Origin: CAWJPW01 sp963844845
Lineage (GTDB): Bacteria; Acidobacteriota; Thermoanaerobaculia; Thermoanaerobaculales; Sulfomarinibacteraceae
NCBI GenBank assembly: GCA_963844845.1
Contig: CAWJPW010000011.1
Location: forward strand, 186,001 to 250,000
Direction of reading: 5' to 3'
Length of the DNA: 64,000 nt
Under the pieces are notes generated by a model. That model worked only from the letters and a program-made list of their open reading frames with translations, was not told the DNA's origin and ran no database searches. This document shows, one piece after another, positions 15,796 to 23,459 of the stretch (its first letter is position 1; each line of letters starts with the position of its first letter). Position numbers and translations under genes: made by a program.

Positions 15796-16111
15796 GTATT
15801 TCCCCCAGCTCGACATCCTCTTGACGGGGGTCGCCCCGGAACCCGCCGACTCCGCCTCCCGACCACCAGCGCGACCACGGACCGCGACACGCGGGCCCCG
15901 GGATGTCTGCACCTGCCTTGACTCCCCGGTTCCTCGTGCGGCCTCGACGCATCGTGTGGCCTGTCGCGGCCTTCGCCTCGCAATGTGGTGGGGCGCGTGG
16001 GCCGAAGCGCAGGGGGTTTGCAGAGCTGCGTCGCGACCACCGTCACCGGGAGCAGCACCATCCCCACGTGTGTGTCCGCGCTCGCGGCAGAAGCTCGGCG
16101 CAGTCGGCGAG
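15796..16111. other. Gene-free interval
   Basis: About 316 bases between the Wza-like gene and the secreted-protein promoter. The one longer open frame (15792-16067 minus, 91 codons) has no ribosome binding site and no recognisable sequence. I see no repeat, terminator or RNA element. Confidence 0.5.
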
Positions 16112-16954
16112 CTAGAAGAACCGACGCTTGACAATGACGACGTCGCCGGCCTGGATCGGCGGGTCCGCGGCTTTGCCTTTGCGGATACGCGCCAGGTCGT
16201 AGTCGAGGATCTCCTTGCTGCCGTGCTCGTCGCGGTGAAGCTCGACGTTCTGTGAAGCGAACTTGTCGAGACCACCGGCCTGCGTGAGCGCCTGCATGAG
16301 GGTGAGCCCCTCGGAAAGCTCATACTGCCCCGGCCGGGCGACCTCGCCGGTGACGAAGTAGAGCTGCTTGGCCGGAACCGTGACCACATCACCGGCGAGG
16401 AGCTCGGGGCCGCTCGTGGCCAGCGTCTCGGCGATTGGCAGAGTCCATACCCGCTGCTGCGCCTCGCCATCGACGAACTCGGTGCGGCGGAGCTTGATCA
16501 CGGAGCCCGCCGTGGCCTTCACGCCACCGGCCTCGGCGATCAGCTGCGTCAGCGTCATGGCGCCGCTCAGGTAGTAGGTCCCTGGTTGGTTGACCTCGCC
16601 GGTGACGGTCACCGGGCGTGAGCGGTACTGCTTCACCTCCACCTGGAGCTGCACGTCCACGTAGAAGTCCTTCTCGAGCAGGGCCTCGAGGCGCTTGCCG
16701 ATCTCCGCCAGGGAGAGCCCAACCACCGGTATTCGACCGAGGAGCGGGAAGGTGATGGCGCCGTCTTCCTCCACCGTGAAGTCACCCGAGATCTCATCCT
16801 GCTGGTACGCATTGACATGCAGCACATCGCCCACGCCGACCCGATACTGCTCAGTCGGGGCCGTCGTCGGGCTCGGCGTCGCCGGTCCCTGCTGGCCGCA
16901 CACCGGCGGCGGGATCAGCGCAAAAAGCACGCACAGCGACGCCAACGCCCTCAT
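16112..16954 (-). CDS. Polysaccharide export protein, Wza-like with two SLBB domains
   Basis: 280 residues. Signal peptide ending PPPVCG-QQ. The poly-export domain is at about 35-110 (YRVGVGDVLHVNAYQQDEIS, DGAITFPLLGRIPVVGLSLAEI). Two SLBB domains follow at about 113-165 (VTVTGEVNQPGTYYLSGAMT) and 198-245 (YFVTGEVARPGQYELSEGLT). Such proteins form or gate the outer-membrane exit for exopolysaccharide or capsule. It is shorter than Wza of E. coli and has no clear C-terminal amphipathic helix, so the neighbouring barrel may supply the pore. The barrel gene lies 21 bases upstream on the same strand. No Wzc kinase, Wzx or Wzy is nearby. Confidence 0.85.
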   Translation of the reverse strand: MRALASLCVLFALIPPPVCGQQGPATPSPTTAPTEQYRVGVGDVLHVNAYQQDEISGDFTVEEDGAITFPLLGRIPVVGLSLAEIGKRLEALLEKDFYVDVQLQVEVKQYRSRPVTVTGEVNQPGTYYLSGAMTLTQLIAEAGGVKATAGSVIKLRRTEFVDGEAQQRVWTLPIAETLATSGPELLAGDVVTVPAKQLYFVTGEVARPGQYELSEGLTLMQALTQAGGLDKFASQNVELHRDEHGSKEILDYDLARIRKGKAADPPIQAGDVVIVKRRFF

Positions 16955-16975
16955 GAGGCGCAGGCTACCACATTC

Positions 16976-18193
16976 TCAGTAGCCGAGAACCAGGCCGACG
17001 GTGAAGATGTTGGCGGTGTACGAGTAGGGGTGAAGGGTGTCGCGAACCTGGTGAGTGTAGCTGGCACGCACCGAGGTGAACAGGTTGAGCCTGACGCCAA
17101 GGCCTCCGCCCCAGGTGGTGATCTCGTCGCTACGGGTGGATCCCAGCTCGGGATCCGGAAGGTTGTAGTCGTTGGTCTGCCGGTGGTACCGGAGATCACC
17201 GAAGATCCGGCCGCGCTGCAGCTCGTAGGTGAGCCCACCCCCAGTGGCTGTGTAGTACGCGTTCTGAGCGTAGTTCGAGGGGTAGTCCGAGCGCAGCAGG
17301 TCGAGGGTCAGCACTCCCCCGTGACCCATCTCCCACGACAGGCTGCCGCTGGTGATGAGGCCGCGGAAGTCCGGCTCGGCGGGGGGTTCATTGCTCGCGG
17401 TCCGGTCCAGGGCCGTGAGGCGCCACCCCACCCGCAGCTCGGATCGCACCACCGGCGTAAGCTGGCCGATGGCCCCCAGGGTCAGCTCGTCCCCGACACT
17501 GCTGCGATAGGCGACGGTGTCGCGCGCGTCGAACACGTTGTGGCGATAGCTCAGGTTCATCTGCAGCGTCGGCCTCAGCAGGTGGAGCCAACTCAGGCCA
17601 AATGCGCTGCGCGAGTAGTCGTAGAACTGGACGGCGGCTTCGCGCTGGTATGCCACGTCCGTCCACGAGCCCTGCACCGAGAACCCGTCCCGCGGCGTGA
17701 TCCAGTAGTCGCCTTCCACGTCGACCTGGTGCTTGTCAAACTGGCGGTCGCCGAACGCCAGCTCACCGCCCGGATCGACCTGGCGGGTTTCCAGGTTGCC
17801 CGACACGAAGTGATAGCCGGTGGTGAGCTCGAGCCCGTTGGCGAAGGCGAACGCGCCTTCCACAGCTGCGAAGTGCTGCCACTTGCGGCGCAGGTCGTAG
17901 TCCAGGTAGTCGCGATACTGTGGCATGTAGCTGAAGCGCAGGTAGGAGTCGTAGATCGGCAGCTCCAGCTGAAGGCGGGTGCGGGCAAGGTACACGGTGT
18001 CCGCCGTAGGATCGTCGGGCGCGAAAAAGATATTGTCACGGTGCTCCCACGTGAGCTCGACCGCCGGTGTGAAGAGGAACGGCCCGATGGGTACGCCCTC
18101 GTTGGGATTCGGCGCCAAGGTCTGCGCCCCCGCCAAAAGGGGCGCCAAGCTGACGATCACCATCGCCGTGATGTACCTCCCAGCTCTCCGCAA
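16976..18193 (-). CDS. Outer-membrane beta-barrel protein linked to polysaccharide export
   Basis: 405 residues from a TTG start at 18193. That start is chosen because AAGGAAGG lies 6 bases upstream and it yields a good signal peptide (positive RRAGR, then hydrophobic ITAMVIVSLAPLLAGA, cut before QT); an ATG ten codons later is the alternative. The mature part alternates hydrophobic and polar residues with many Tyr/Arg/Asp and ends in a Tyr, typical of outer-membrane barrels (YLRFSYMPQYRDYLDYDLRR; TANIFTVGLVLGY). Similar barrels sit beside Wza/SLBB genes in exopolysaccharide loci. It probably helps polymer cross the outer membrane. Confidence 0.75.
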   Translation of the reverse strand: MRRAGRYITAMVIVSLAPLLAGAQTLAPNPNEGVPIGPFLFTPAVELTWEHRDNIFFAPDDPTADTVYLARTRLQLELPIYDSYLRFSYMPQYRDYLDYDLRRKWQHFAAVEGAFAFANGLELTTGYHFVSGNLETRQVDPGGELAFGDRQFDKHQVDVEGDYWITPRDGFSVQGSWTDVAYQREAAVQFYDYSRSAFGLSWLHLLRPTLQMNLSYRHNVFDARDTVAYRSSVGDELTLGAIGQLTPVVRSELRVGWRLTALDRTASNEPPAEPDFRGLITSGSLSWEMGHGGVLTLDLLRSDYPSNYAQNAYYTATGGGLTYELQRGRIFGDLRYHRQTNDYNLPDPELGSTRSDEITTWGGGLGVRLNLFTSVRASYTHQVRDTLHPYSYTANIFTVGLVLGY

Positions 18194-18312
18194 CTCGCGC
18201 CTTCCTTGATGTCCTAGAGCAAAACAGAATGCGCCCCTCGTGCGCACCTGGATACTCACTCATTGCCGCGCTGCTGTCAATTCTCACTCTCTAATCGACG
18301 GAAGCGAGACGC

Positions 18313-18318
18313 TACAAT
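18313..18318 (+). promoter_or_regulatory. -10 element candidate, near-leaderless LuxR-type gene
   Basis: TACAAT ends 8 bases before the ATG at 18327, so transcription would start about 2 bases before the start codon. No good ribosome binding site is present, consistent with a leaderless message. No clear -35 box. Confidence 0.4.
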
Positions 18319-18326
18319 GGTGGACG

Positions 18327-19208
18327 ATGGAGTCTTTGCTCCCCATTGTCTCAAGGACGACCCTCCCGCCAGCCGACGATCCCACGCTGCCCCGAATGCT
18401 CGAGCTGGTGGCCTGCCTGCAACACGCGCCCTGGGCCGAGCTCGAGCTGGCGGTGGGCGAGCCCCCGGAGTCCCGCCGCTTCTCGTTCGGAATGCGGGAG
18501 ACGGACGGCTGCGCGGTGCTACTGCGCTGCCGTCCGCCATACTCGGCAACTCTCCGCCTGCCGTCAGGATCGCCACCGGACGGCCTCACCGCGACTGTCG
18601 GTTTCGTGCTCGACCAGATCCTCCACGCCCACCAGCTCGGCCAGCAAACCGTACTGTTGCGCTCCGCCATCGACGCGTTCCCCGACGCGATCCTGGTTTT
18701 CGATCTCCCCGGTGACATCCTGCACGCCAACGCCGCAGCCGATCAGCTCCTCTCGCGACAGACAGAGTTTGGTCTGGAAGTGGTGAACCGCGGCTGCGGC
18801 GCACGGCCACTGGTCGACCGGCTGTGTGAAGAGGCCGCCGACGTGGCCACCGCCGTCGAGAGCGACCGGCGCCACGTGCTGCCCCTGTCCGACGGCTCGG
18901 CCCTCGCGTGCGCCGTGACACGCCTCGCTGGCACGGACAGGCCGCTCGGCGTGCTGGTTCGGCTCCGTACACTGGGAGCCACAGCGGAGCTGGCGCTCGC
19001 CACCTTCGTCAGCGAGCACGCGCTGAGCCCGCGCGAGGCCGAGGTGATGAAGCTCCTCCAACAGGGACACTCCACTGCCCAGATCGGTGAGCAGCTCGCG
19101 ATCAGTACGCACACCGTTCGTGACCACCTGAAGAACCTCTACCGCAAAACTGGGACGAGCTCGCGCAGCGAGCTGGTCGGGCTGCTGGCACGCCATCCCG
19201 GAGGATGA
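18327..19208 (+). CDS. LuxR-family transcriptional regulator with PAS-like domain
   Basis: 293 residues. The C-terminal LuxR/GerE helix-turn-helix is at about 228-285 (LSPREAEVMKLLQQGHSTAQIG and ISTHTVRDHLKNLYRKTG). A PAS-like sensor segment lies at about 112-150 (AIDAFPDAILVFDLPGDILHANAAADQLL). The first 100 residues are unlike anything I know. No receiver domain, so it senses a ligand or protein rather than a phosphorelay. It is transcribed away from the outer-membrane barrel/Wza genes and towards the secreted-protein gene at 19275, both plausible targets. The ATG at 18327 is taken although the ribosome binding site is poor. Confidence 0.8.
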   Translation: MESLLPIVSRTTLPPADDPTLPRMLELVACLQHAPWAELELAVGEPPESRRFSFGMRETDGCAVLLRCRPPYSATLRLPSGSPPDGLTATVGFVLDQILHAHQLGQQTVLLRSAIDAFPDAILVFDLPGDILHANAAADQLLSRQTEFGLEVVNRGCGARPLVDRLCEEAADVATAVESDRRHVLPLSDGSALACAVTRLAGTDRPLGVLVRLRTLGATAELALATFVSEHALSPREAEVMKLLQQGHSTAQIGEQLAISTHTVRDHLKNLYRKTGTSSRSELVGLLARHPGG

Positions 19209-19251
19209 CGGCACCGGTGCCGTAGCCCCCGCGGCCGCTGCAAGGTATACT
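19208..19251 (+). promoter_or_regulatory. 16-bp palindrome and -10 element before the secreted protein
   Basis: ACGGCACCGGTGCCGT (19208-19223) is a perfect 16-base palindrome without loop, beginning at the last base of the LuxR-type gene. TATACT (19246-19251) is a good -10 box; the palindrome lies at about -30 to -45, where an activator or repressor would bind. Being loop-less, it is a poor terminator and a better protein-binding site. Confidence 0.45.
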
Positions 19252-19274
19252 GAACGACGCGCGGAGGTTGCCCA

Positions 19275-20021
19275 ATGCGACGCCACATGACGCTGATGAT
19301 CCTGAGCCTGGTTCTGGCGGCGGCTGCCGCCGGTGCGACCAGCGGCTACGTCGTGGTCCTCAAGAACGGTCACCGAATCCCGGCGCAGAAGACCCTCGAG
19401 ATCGAGGGCAAGAACGCGATCATCACCCTGGTAAGCGGGACCGTTACCAGCCTTCCGTTGTGCCAGGTCGATCTGGTGGCGACCCAGCGGTACAACCAGC
19501 TGGGCCTCGGCTCGGCCCTCACCCTCGAAGGGCTCTACCAGAACACCCCGGGCCCAACGCCGACACCCGACAGACCGCTGGGAAGCTACGCCACCCTGAG
19601 CGGCGCCAAGCCCATGCTGGGCTCCGCCGAAACCCCGACTCCCACCCCAACCCCCGGCATCATGCTACGCAATCAGCCCTACCCCGAGAAGCGGATCGAC
19701 GAGGCGTTTCGCCAGATCTTCGACGAGCGCCACCTCTACCTCTTCCATACCAGCGTCGGCACCAAGCCCGACTACTTCTTCGTTCAGGGCGTCACCGACT
19801 CCGAGCGCGAGGTCTTCCAGACGCTCAAGCTGACCGCCGAGGCGTACTCGATGATCCACGATCTCGACCCGAAGCAGTCCCCGGCGGCGGTGGAGCTTGA
19901 GATGGTCACCTCGGGGGGCAAACCGGCGGGCACATTCCGCCTCACCATTGACGACGCCCGTTCGCTCGCCACCGGCGCGGTCTCGGTGGAGCAGTTCTAC
20001 GTCAAGAACGTGCTGTTCTGA
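19275..20021 (+). CDS. Secreted protein of unknown function with Pro/Thr repeats
   Basis: 248 residues. Signal peptide (MRRHMTLMILSLVLAAAAAGATSG), then a segment like YVVVLKNGHRIPAQKTLEIEGKN that resembles the short SH3-like 'response to stress' region of many Acidobacteriota secreted proteins. Two Pro-Thr stretches (GPTPTPD and TPTPTPTPG) separate it from a C-terminal domain of about 110 residues (RIDEAFRQIFDERHLYLFHT, MVTSGGKPAGTFRLTIDDAR). Function unknown. GGAGG sits 9 bases before the ATG. Its last 20 bases overlap the end of the convergent MFS gene. Confidence 0.7.
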   Translation: MRRHMTLMILSLVLAAAAAGATSGYVVVLKNGHRIPAQKTLEIEGKNAIITLVSGTVTSLPLCQVDLVATQRYNQLGLGSALTLEGLYQNTPGPTPTPDRPLGSYATLSGAKPMLGSAETPTPTPTPGIMLRNQPYPEKRIDEAFRQIFDERHLYLFHTSVGTKPDYFFVQGVTDSEREVFQTLKLTAEAYSMIHDLDPKQSPAAVELEMVTSGGKPAGTFRLTIDDARSLATGAVSVEQFYVKNVLF

Positions 20022-21174
20022 GCGCAGGCGCCACCCGCACGAGCCCCATCCAGCCGACCAGGACCACCACCGACAGCGCTGCTGCGGCGAGGAACGCGCC
20101 GGATCCCCCGAACTCGCCGTAGACCGGCCCCGCCAGAGCGCTGCCCGCGACGATGCCCAGCCCGAAGGCGAGCCCGGAGTAGAGCGCCTGGGCACGCCGG
20201 GCGGCACTCGGCGGCACGAGCTCCTGGAGCAGCTGGATCCCGGCCAGGTGGACAGCGGCGAAGGTTACCGCGTGGCCCAGCTGGGCCAGGACGAGCACGG
20301 GCAGCGAGAGCGGCAGGGCGAGCAGCACCCAACGCACCGGTGCGAGCGCCAGGGCCAAACCCAGGAGGCGGGACCGTCCGAGCCACATCTCGACGCGGTT
20401 ACCGCCCAGGAACATCGCCGCTTCGGCGACCACTCCGAGCGACCACAGCCCGCCAATCCACGCTGGCGAGAACCCCGCCGACGCGAGCTCGATGGAGAAG
20501 AACGCATAGTACGGGCCATGGGCGACCTGGTGCACCGTGAGAAGCGCGAGCAGGCCCCACGCCGCAGCCGGGAGGCTCCCCGACCGGAGCGGGTGCACCA
20601 CGGGGCGTGCCGAGCCCTCGAGGCGAACGCACGCGGCGGCGACGAGAGTCAGCAGCACGGTCACCACCACTGGAAACCAGTCCAGACCGGCCCTCCCCAC
20701 GACCGCAGCCGCCACCATCGAGACGGCCACAAAACCCAGCGAGCCCCACAGCCGAAGCGAGCCGTAGCCGGCCTCCGGAAGCCGTTCGAGCACGGCCGCC
20801 TCCACCAGCGGCAGGGCAGTACCGTACCCGACACCCACCGCAAAGAAGGCGAGCCCCAGCTGCCAAGGACCCGCCAGGCCGGCGGTAGCGAGCGCGCACC
20901 CGGCTGCCAGCAGGCAGTGCCCGGTCAGCAGCCCGCGATGCCAGTGGCCGCGATCCACTGCGGCTCCCACCAGCGGCGTGTACACCAGCTTGGCCAAAGA
21001 GAAGGCGGCGGTCACCAGCCCTACTCCCACTGCGCCGAGGCCGCGCCAGGTCAGGAACGGACCGAGGAAAGGCAGCACCGCCCCCAGCACGCCGAAGTAC
21101 GCGGCGTAGAAGACCGACACCCGCTTTGACGGGATGGCCTCACTGGCGTAGCGTGCGCTCGTGTCTGACGTCAT
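20002..21174 (-). CDS. Major facilitator superfamily transporter (MFS_1-like)
   Basis: About 390 residues with 12 predicted membrane helices. The N-terminus FYAAYFGVLGAVLPFLGPFL and KLVYTPLVGAAVDRG resemble the MFS_1_like / nucleoside-permease-like group. Substrate unknown. The start is uncertain: ATG at 21174 overlaps the divergent oxidoreductase by 14 bases, while GTG at 21120 leaves a 40-base gap and gives the short N-terminus usual in the group. The 3' end overlaps the convergent secreted-protein gene by 20 bases. Confidence 0.8.
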   Translation of the reverse strand: MTSDTSARYASEAIPSKRVSVFYAAYFGVLGAVLPFLGPFLTWRGLGAVGVGLVTAAFSLAKLVYTPLVGAAVDRGHWHRGLLTGHCLLAAGCALATAGLAGPWQLGLAFFAVGVGYGTALPLVEAAVLERLPEAGYGSLRLWGSLGFVAVSMVAAAVVGRAGLDWFPVVVTVLLTLVAAACVRLEGSARPVVHPLRSGSLPAAAWGLLALLTVHQVAHGPYYAFFSIELASAGFSPAWIGGLWSLGVVAEAAMFLGGNRVEMWLGRSRLLGLALALAPVRWVLLALPLSLPVLVLAQLGHAVTFAAVHLAGIQLLQELVPPSAARRAQALYSGLAFGLGIVAGSALAGPVYGEFGGSGAFLAAAALSVVVLVGWMGLVRVAPALRTARS

Positions 21175-22504
21175 CGTCGTCGGTGCCGGCCTCGCCGGCC
21201 TCACCGCTGCTCTGCGGCTCGTCGAGGCAGGATATCGGGTCCGTGTCTTCGAGCGCTACCCGGAGGCCGGCGGGCTCGCCCGCGTGTTCTCCGTAGGCGG
21301 CGAGCGTCTGGAGAGCTTCTATCACCATCTCTTCACCTCGGACGCCGCCTACGTTGCCCTGGCCGAGGAGCTGGGGCTCGGCGACAGCCTCGAGTGGCGC
21401 ACCTCTCGCATGGGGATCTGGACCGAGGGCCGCCTCTGGGACTTCGGCACCCCCGCCTCCCTGCTGCGCTTCGGCCCCCTCACTCTGACGGACAAGGTCC
21501 GCTTCGCCCTCTCGACGCTGCGGCTGCAGCATCATGCTGATCCGGCCCCCTACGAGCACGTCACCGCTGCCGATTGGATACTCCGCCACCAGGGCGAGCG
21601 GTTGTGGCGCAGCGTGTGGGCGCCGCTGTTCTATCAGAAGTTCGCCGAGCGGGCGAACGAGGTTGCCATGGTCTGGCTGTGGGGCAAGCTTCGTCTGCGC
21701 GGCCGCTCGCGGAACCGGAGCGGCCTCGGCGAGGCACTCGGCTACATGCGCGGCTCCTTCGCCCGACTGGTGGACGCCTTGGTGGAGCGCCTCACCGCCG
21801 CAGGCTGTGAGCTCCGCCTCAGGGATCCCGTGCGCCGCATCGAGTGTTCTCGTGACGGCCTGTCGATCCACGCCCGCTCCGGCGAGCATCGTGCCGATCG
21901 GGTGGTGGCAGCCGTTCAGCTCGCCAACTACCTGCAAATGGCGGAGCACCTGCTACCGGACGACGAGCGCTCTCGCCTCGGTCAGCTCAGCGCCACCGCC
22001 GCCATCTGCACCGTGCTCGAGCTCGAGCGCAGCCTGACGCCCTACTACTGGCTCAACATCGCCGACGAGAACATGCCGTTTGGCGGGCTCATCGAGCACA
22101 CCAACTTCATCCCGCGCGAGCGCTACGGCGGACGCCACATCCTCTACATCTCCAACTATCTCCTCCCCGACCACCCGCTGTACAACGCCCCGAAAGCGCA
22201 GGTGCTCGAGGATTACCTCCCGGCCTTAGCCCGCGTCAACCCGGCCTTCGAGCCGTCGTGGATCCTCGCCTCGCACCACTTCCGGGCCCGCTCCGCCCAA
22301 CCGGTGGTGACCAAGGGCTACCGCGAGCTCATCCCTGCCATGCGCACTCCTGTGCCCGGCCTGTACCTGGTCACCATGTCGCAGATCTTCCCCGAGGACC
22401 GCGGCCAGAACTACGCCATCGCGTACGGGGAGCGCGTCGCACGATGCGTGATTGAGGACGGCCAACCCGCAGGTCCCACCGGTGGCGAAGGGGCGAAGCG
22501 ATAA
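21161..22504 (+). CDS. FAD-dependent oxidoreductase (amine-oxidase/UDP-galactopyranose mutase-like)
   Basis: 447 residues, GTG start at 21161. The FAD-binding Rossmann motif is at the very N-terminus (VIVVGAGLAGLTAALRLVEAGY, then VFERYPEAGGLARVF), which fixes the start. A C-terminal FAD contact segment is PGLYLVTMSQIFPEDRGQNYAIAYG. The sequence between (WAPLFYQKFAERANEVAMVW) resembles oxidoreductases found in cell-surface sugar loci. The substrate is not evident; protoporphyrinogen, carotenoid-type and sugar substrates are all possible. Divergent from the MFS gene. The last residues run into the repeat island. Confidence 0.8.
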   Translation: MSDVIVVGAGLAGLTAALRLVEAGYRVRVFERYPEAGGLARVFSVGGERLESFYHHLFTSDAAYVALAEELGLGDSLEWRTSRMGIWTEGRLWDFGTPASLLRFGPLTLTDKVRFALSTLRLQHHADPAPYEHVTAADWILRHQGERLWRSVWAPLFYQKFAERANEVAMVWLWGKLRLRGRSRNRSGLGEALGYMRGSFARLVDALVERLTAAGCELRLRDPVRRIECSRDGLSIHARSGEHRADRVVAAVQLANYLQMAEHLLPDDERSRLGQLSATAAICTVLELERSLTPYYWLNIADENMPFGGLIEHTNFIPRERYGGRHILYISNYLLPDHPLYNAPKAQVLEDYLPALARVNPAFEPSWILASHHFRARSAQPVVTKGYRELIPAMRTPVPGLYLVTMSQIFPEDRGQNYAIAYGERVARCVIEDGQPAGPTGGEGAKR

Positions 22505-22509
22505 GGGGC

Positions 22510-22655
22510 TCGCCGAGTCGCCTGCGTGGTTGTTTGGGGCCACTTCTCCGAATGGCACGGGCCGTGAGTGCCCCCCCGGACACTGTTTCCGCGATCGCGC
22601 TATGAACGAGGAGGCGCCTCAGGAAAAGTGTTCGGGACGGCACGTCCGCCGGGCG
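22510..22655 (+). repeat. Dispersed hairpin repeat, family 1, copy A
   Basis: Starts CGCCGAGTCGCCTGC, then GTGGTTGTTTGGGGC, then an about 85-base core (22561-22645). The core holds a long imperfect stem: arm CCCGGACACT-g-TTTCC (22575-22590) pairs with GGAAAAGTGTTCGGG (22622-22636), one bulged G and one G-U pair. The core matches the minus-strand copy at 50612-50708 at roughly 75 of 85 positions by eye. The copy at 50290-50435 shares both flank and layout. Confidence 0.75.
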
Positions 22656-22689
22656 ATCCCTGCTCCGAGGCGGCCTCGGGTCGGTTCTG

Positions 22690-22742
22690 CGGAGCGCGTG
22701 AGGGCACGCCGCCGTGGCGCAGCCACGGTCGGCTGCGAGGGA
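22690..22742 (+). repeat. Dispersed hairpin repeat, family 2, copy A
   Basis: AGGGCACGCCG followed by the hairpin CCGTGGC-gca-GCCACGG and a related 3' flank. The same 5' flank and a hairpin in the same place occur at 23290 and, on the minus strand, at 50130. Confidence 0.6.
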
Positions 22743-22787
22743 GGAACCCGAGCCTGGCTGCAGGCTTGTGCCGGCTTCGGCCAGGGG

Positions 22788-22838
22788 GTCCTTCGACGCG
22801 CTCCGGCCCTTCGGGCCTCCGCTTGCTCAGGATGACAG
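22788..22838 (+). repeat. REP-like sequence
   Basis: GGTCCTTCGACGCGCTCCGG, a GGCCC-ttc-GGGCC hairpin, then TTGCTCAGGATGACAGG. From memory, sequences of the form CTTCGAC-N-GCTCAGGATGAC are scattered between genes in many bacterial genomes as REP-like repeats; a genome-wide count would show whether that holds here. Confidence 0.5.
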
Positions 22839-23289
22839 GTGATGGTTGGAGCGCCATCTTCCGTCGCCGGAGGCGACGGCTTCGGGTGGGCGGGTGGGAC
22901 ACGGCGTCGGAAGGGGAGTGGCGGGCGGCTTCGTCGCGAGGGCCGCGAGGTGGTGCTCCCTGGGGCGGCGTAGCCGACTCAGGGGGCGCCGCATCGCGGG
23001 CCGTAGCAGAAGCCGCAGGAGCCACTCCCCGGGACGCGGCGAAGCCGCGGCCCAGCCGCCGTCAGGCGGCAGACGCTTCCATGGCCTTTGCCGAGCCCAC
23101 GAGTCGCGCCGCCGTCGGGGCGCTGGGTGCGATTTGCGACCGAATCGAGGAGGCATTGACCTCGTGGTCATGCCGACGAAGGCGACGGAGCGAAGCGCGG
23201 CCAGAGGGCCGGCGCCGGCGCGACTTGTTCATTACAGAGAGAGCGGGTTCTCTCTACCCTTCCGGAACATGCTCTCGGGCGTACCGGGC

Positions 23290-23418
23290 CGCCGGGGCAC
23301 GCCGCCGCGCCGACAGGCGCGGCCGGACGCGCGCTGGTCGCCGGCGGATGCCTGCATCCAGCCGGCGGCCGGGCCGTGGCCGGAAGGCCGCGAAGCGGCC
23401 GGCGTGCTCCGGCGGCTG
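23290..23418 (+). repeat. Dispersed multi-hairpin repeat, family 2, copy D
   Basis: Three hairpins in a row. First GGGCACGCCG with stem CCGCGCC-gaca-GGCGCGG and flank CCGGACGCG. Then a long stem with arms CGCCGGCGGATGC and GCATCCAGCCGGCGG. Then GTGGCCGGAAGGCCGCGAAG with GGCCGC-gaa-GCGGCC and TCCGGCGG. The minus-strand copy at 49994-50130 has the same order and flanks but different stem bases. Confidence 0.7.
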
Positions 23419-23459
23419 TTGATCGCAGCATCGGGCCGGCTCAGAAGGGCGTCGGACCT

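Larger units (their letters stand above)
22505..23459. other. Repeat island 1, no gene
   Basis: 955 bases without a credible gene. It contains at least four repeat or hairpin units described separately, and most of it can fold on itself. Open frames across it are by-products of high GC. It separates the FAD oxidoreductase from the ureohydrolase gene. Its repeat families recur at 49.99-50.71 kb. Confidence 0.7.

Noticed and set aside
15780..15805. HAIR element before the secreted SLH-like gene (CTTGACA present)
   Set aside because: The second half-site is not ACTCAAG at seven-base spacing; only the -35 box resembles it.
15792..16067. 91-codon minus-strand open frame between the Wza-like and secreted-protein genes
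   Set aside because: No ribosome site, no recognisable sequence, Arg/Pro/Gly-rich.
18190..18240. Sigma-54-like promoter before the outer-membrane barrel gene (TTTTGCT with an upstream GG)
   Set aside because: GG to GC spacing is wrong by two bases and the -24 half does not match.
22568..23422. 284-codon open frame across repeat island 1
   Set aside because: Arg/Ala/Gly-rich translation of hairpin repeats; the frame breaks in other copies of the same repeats.
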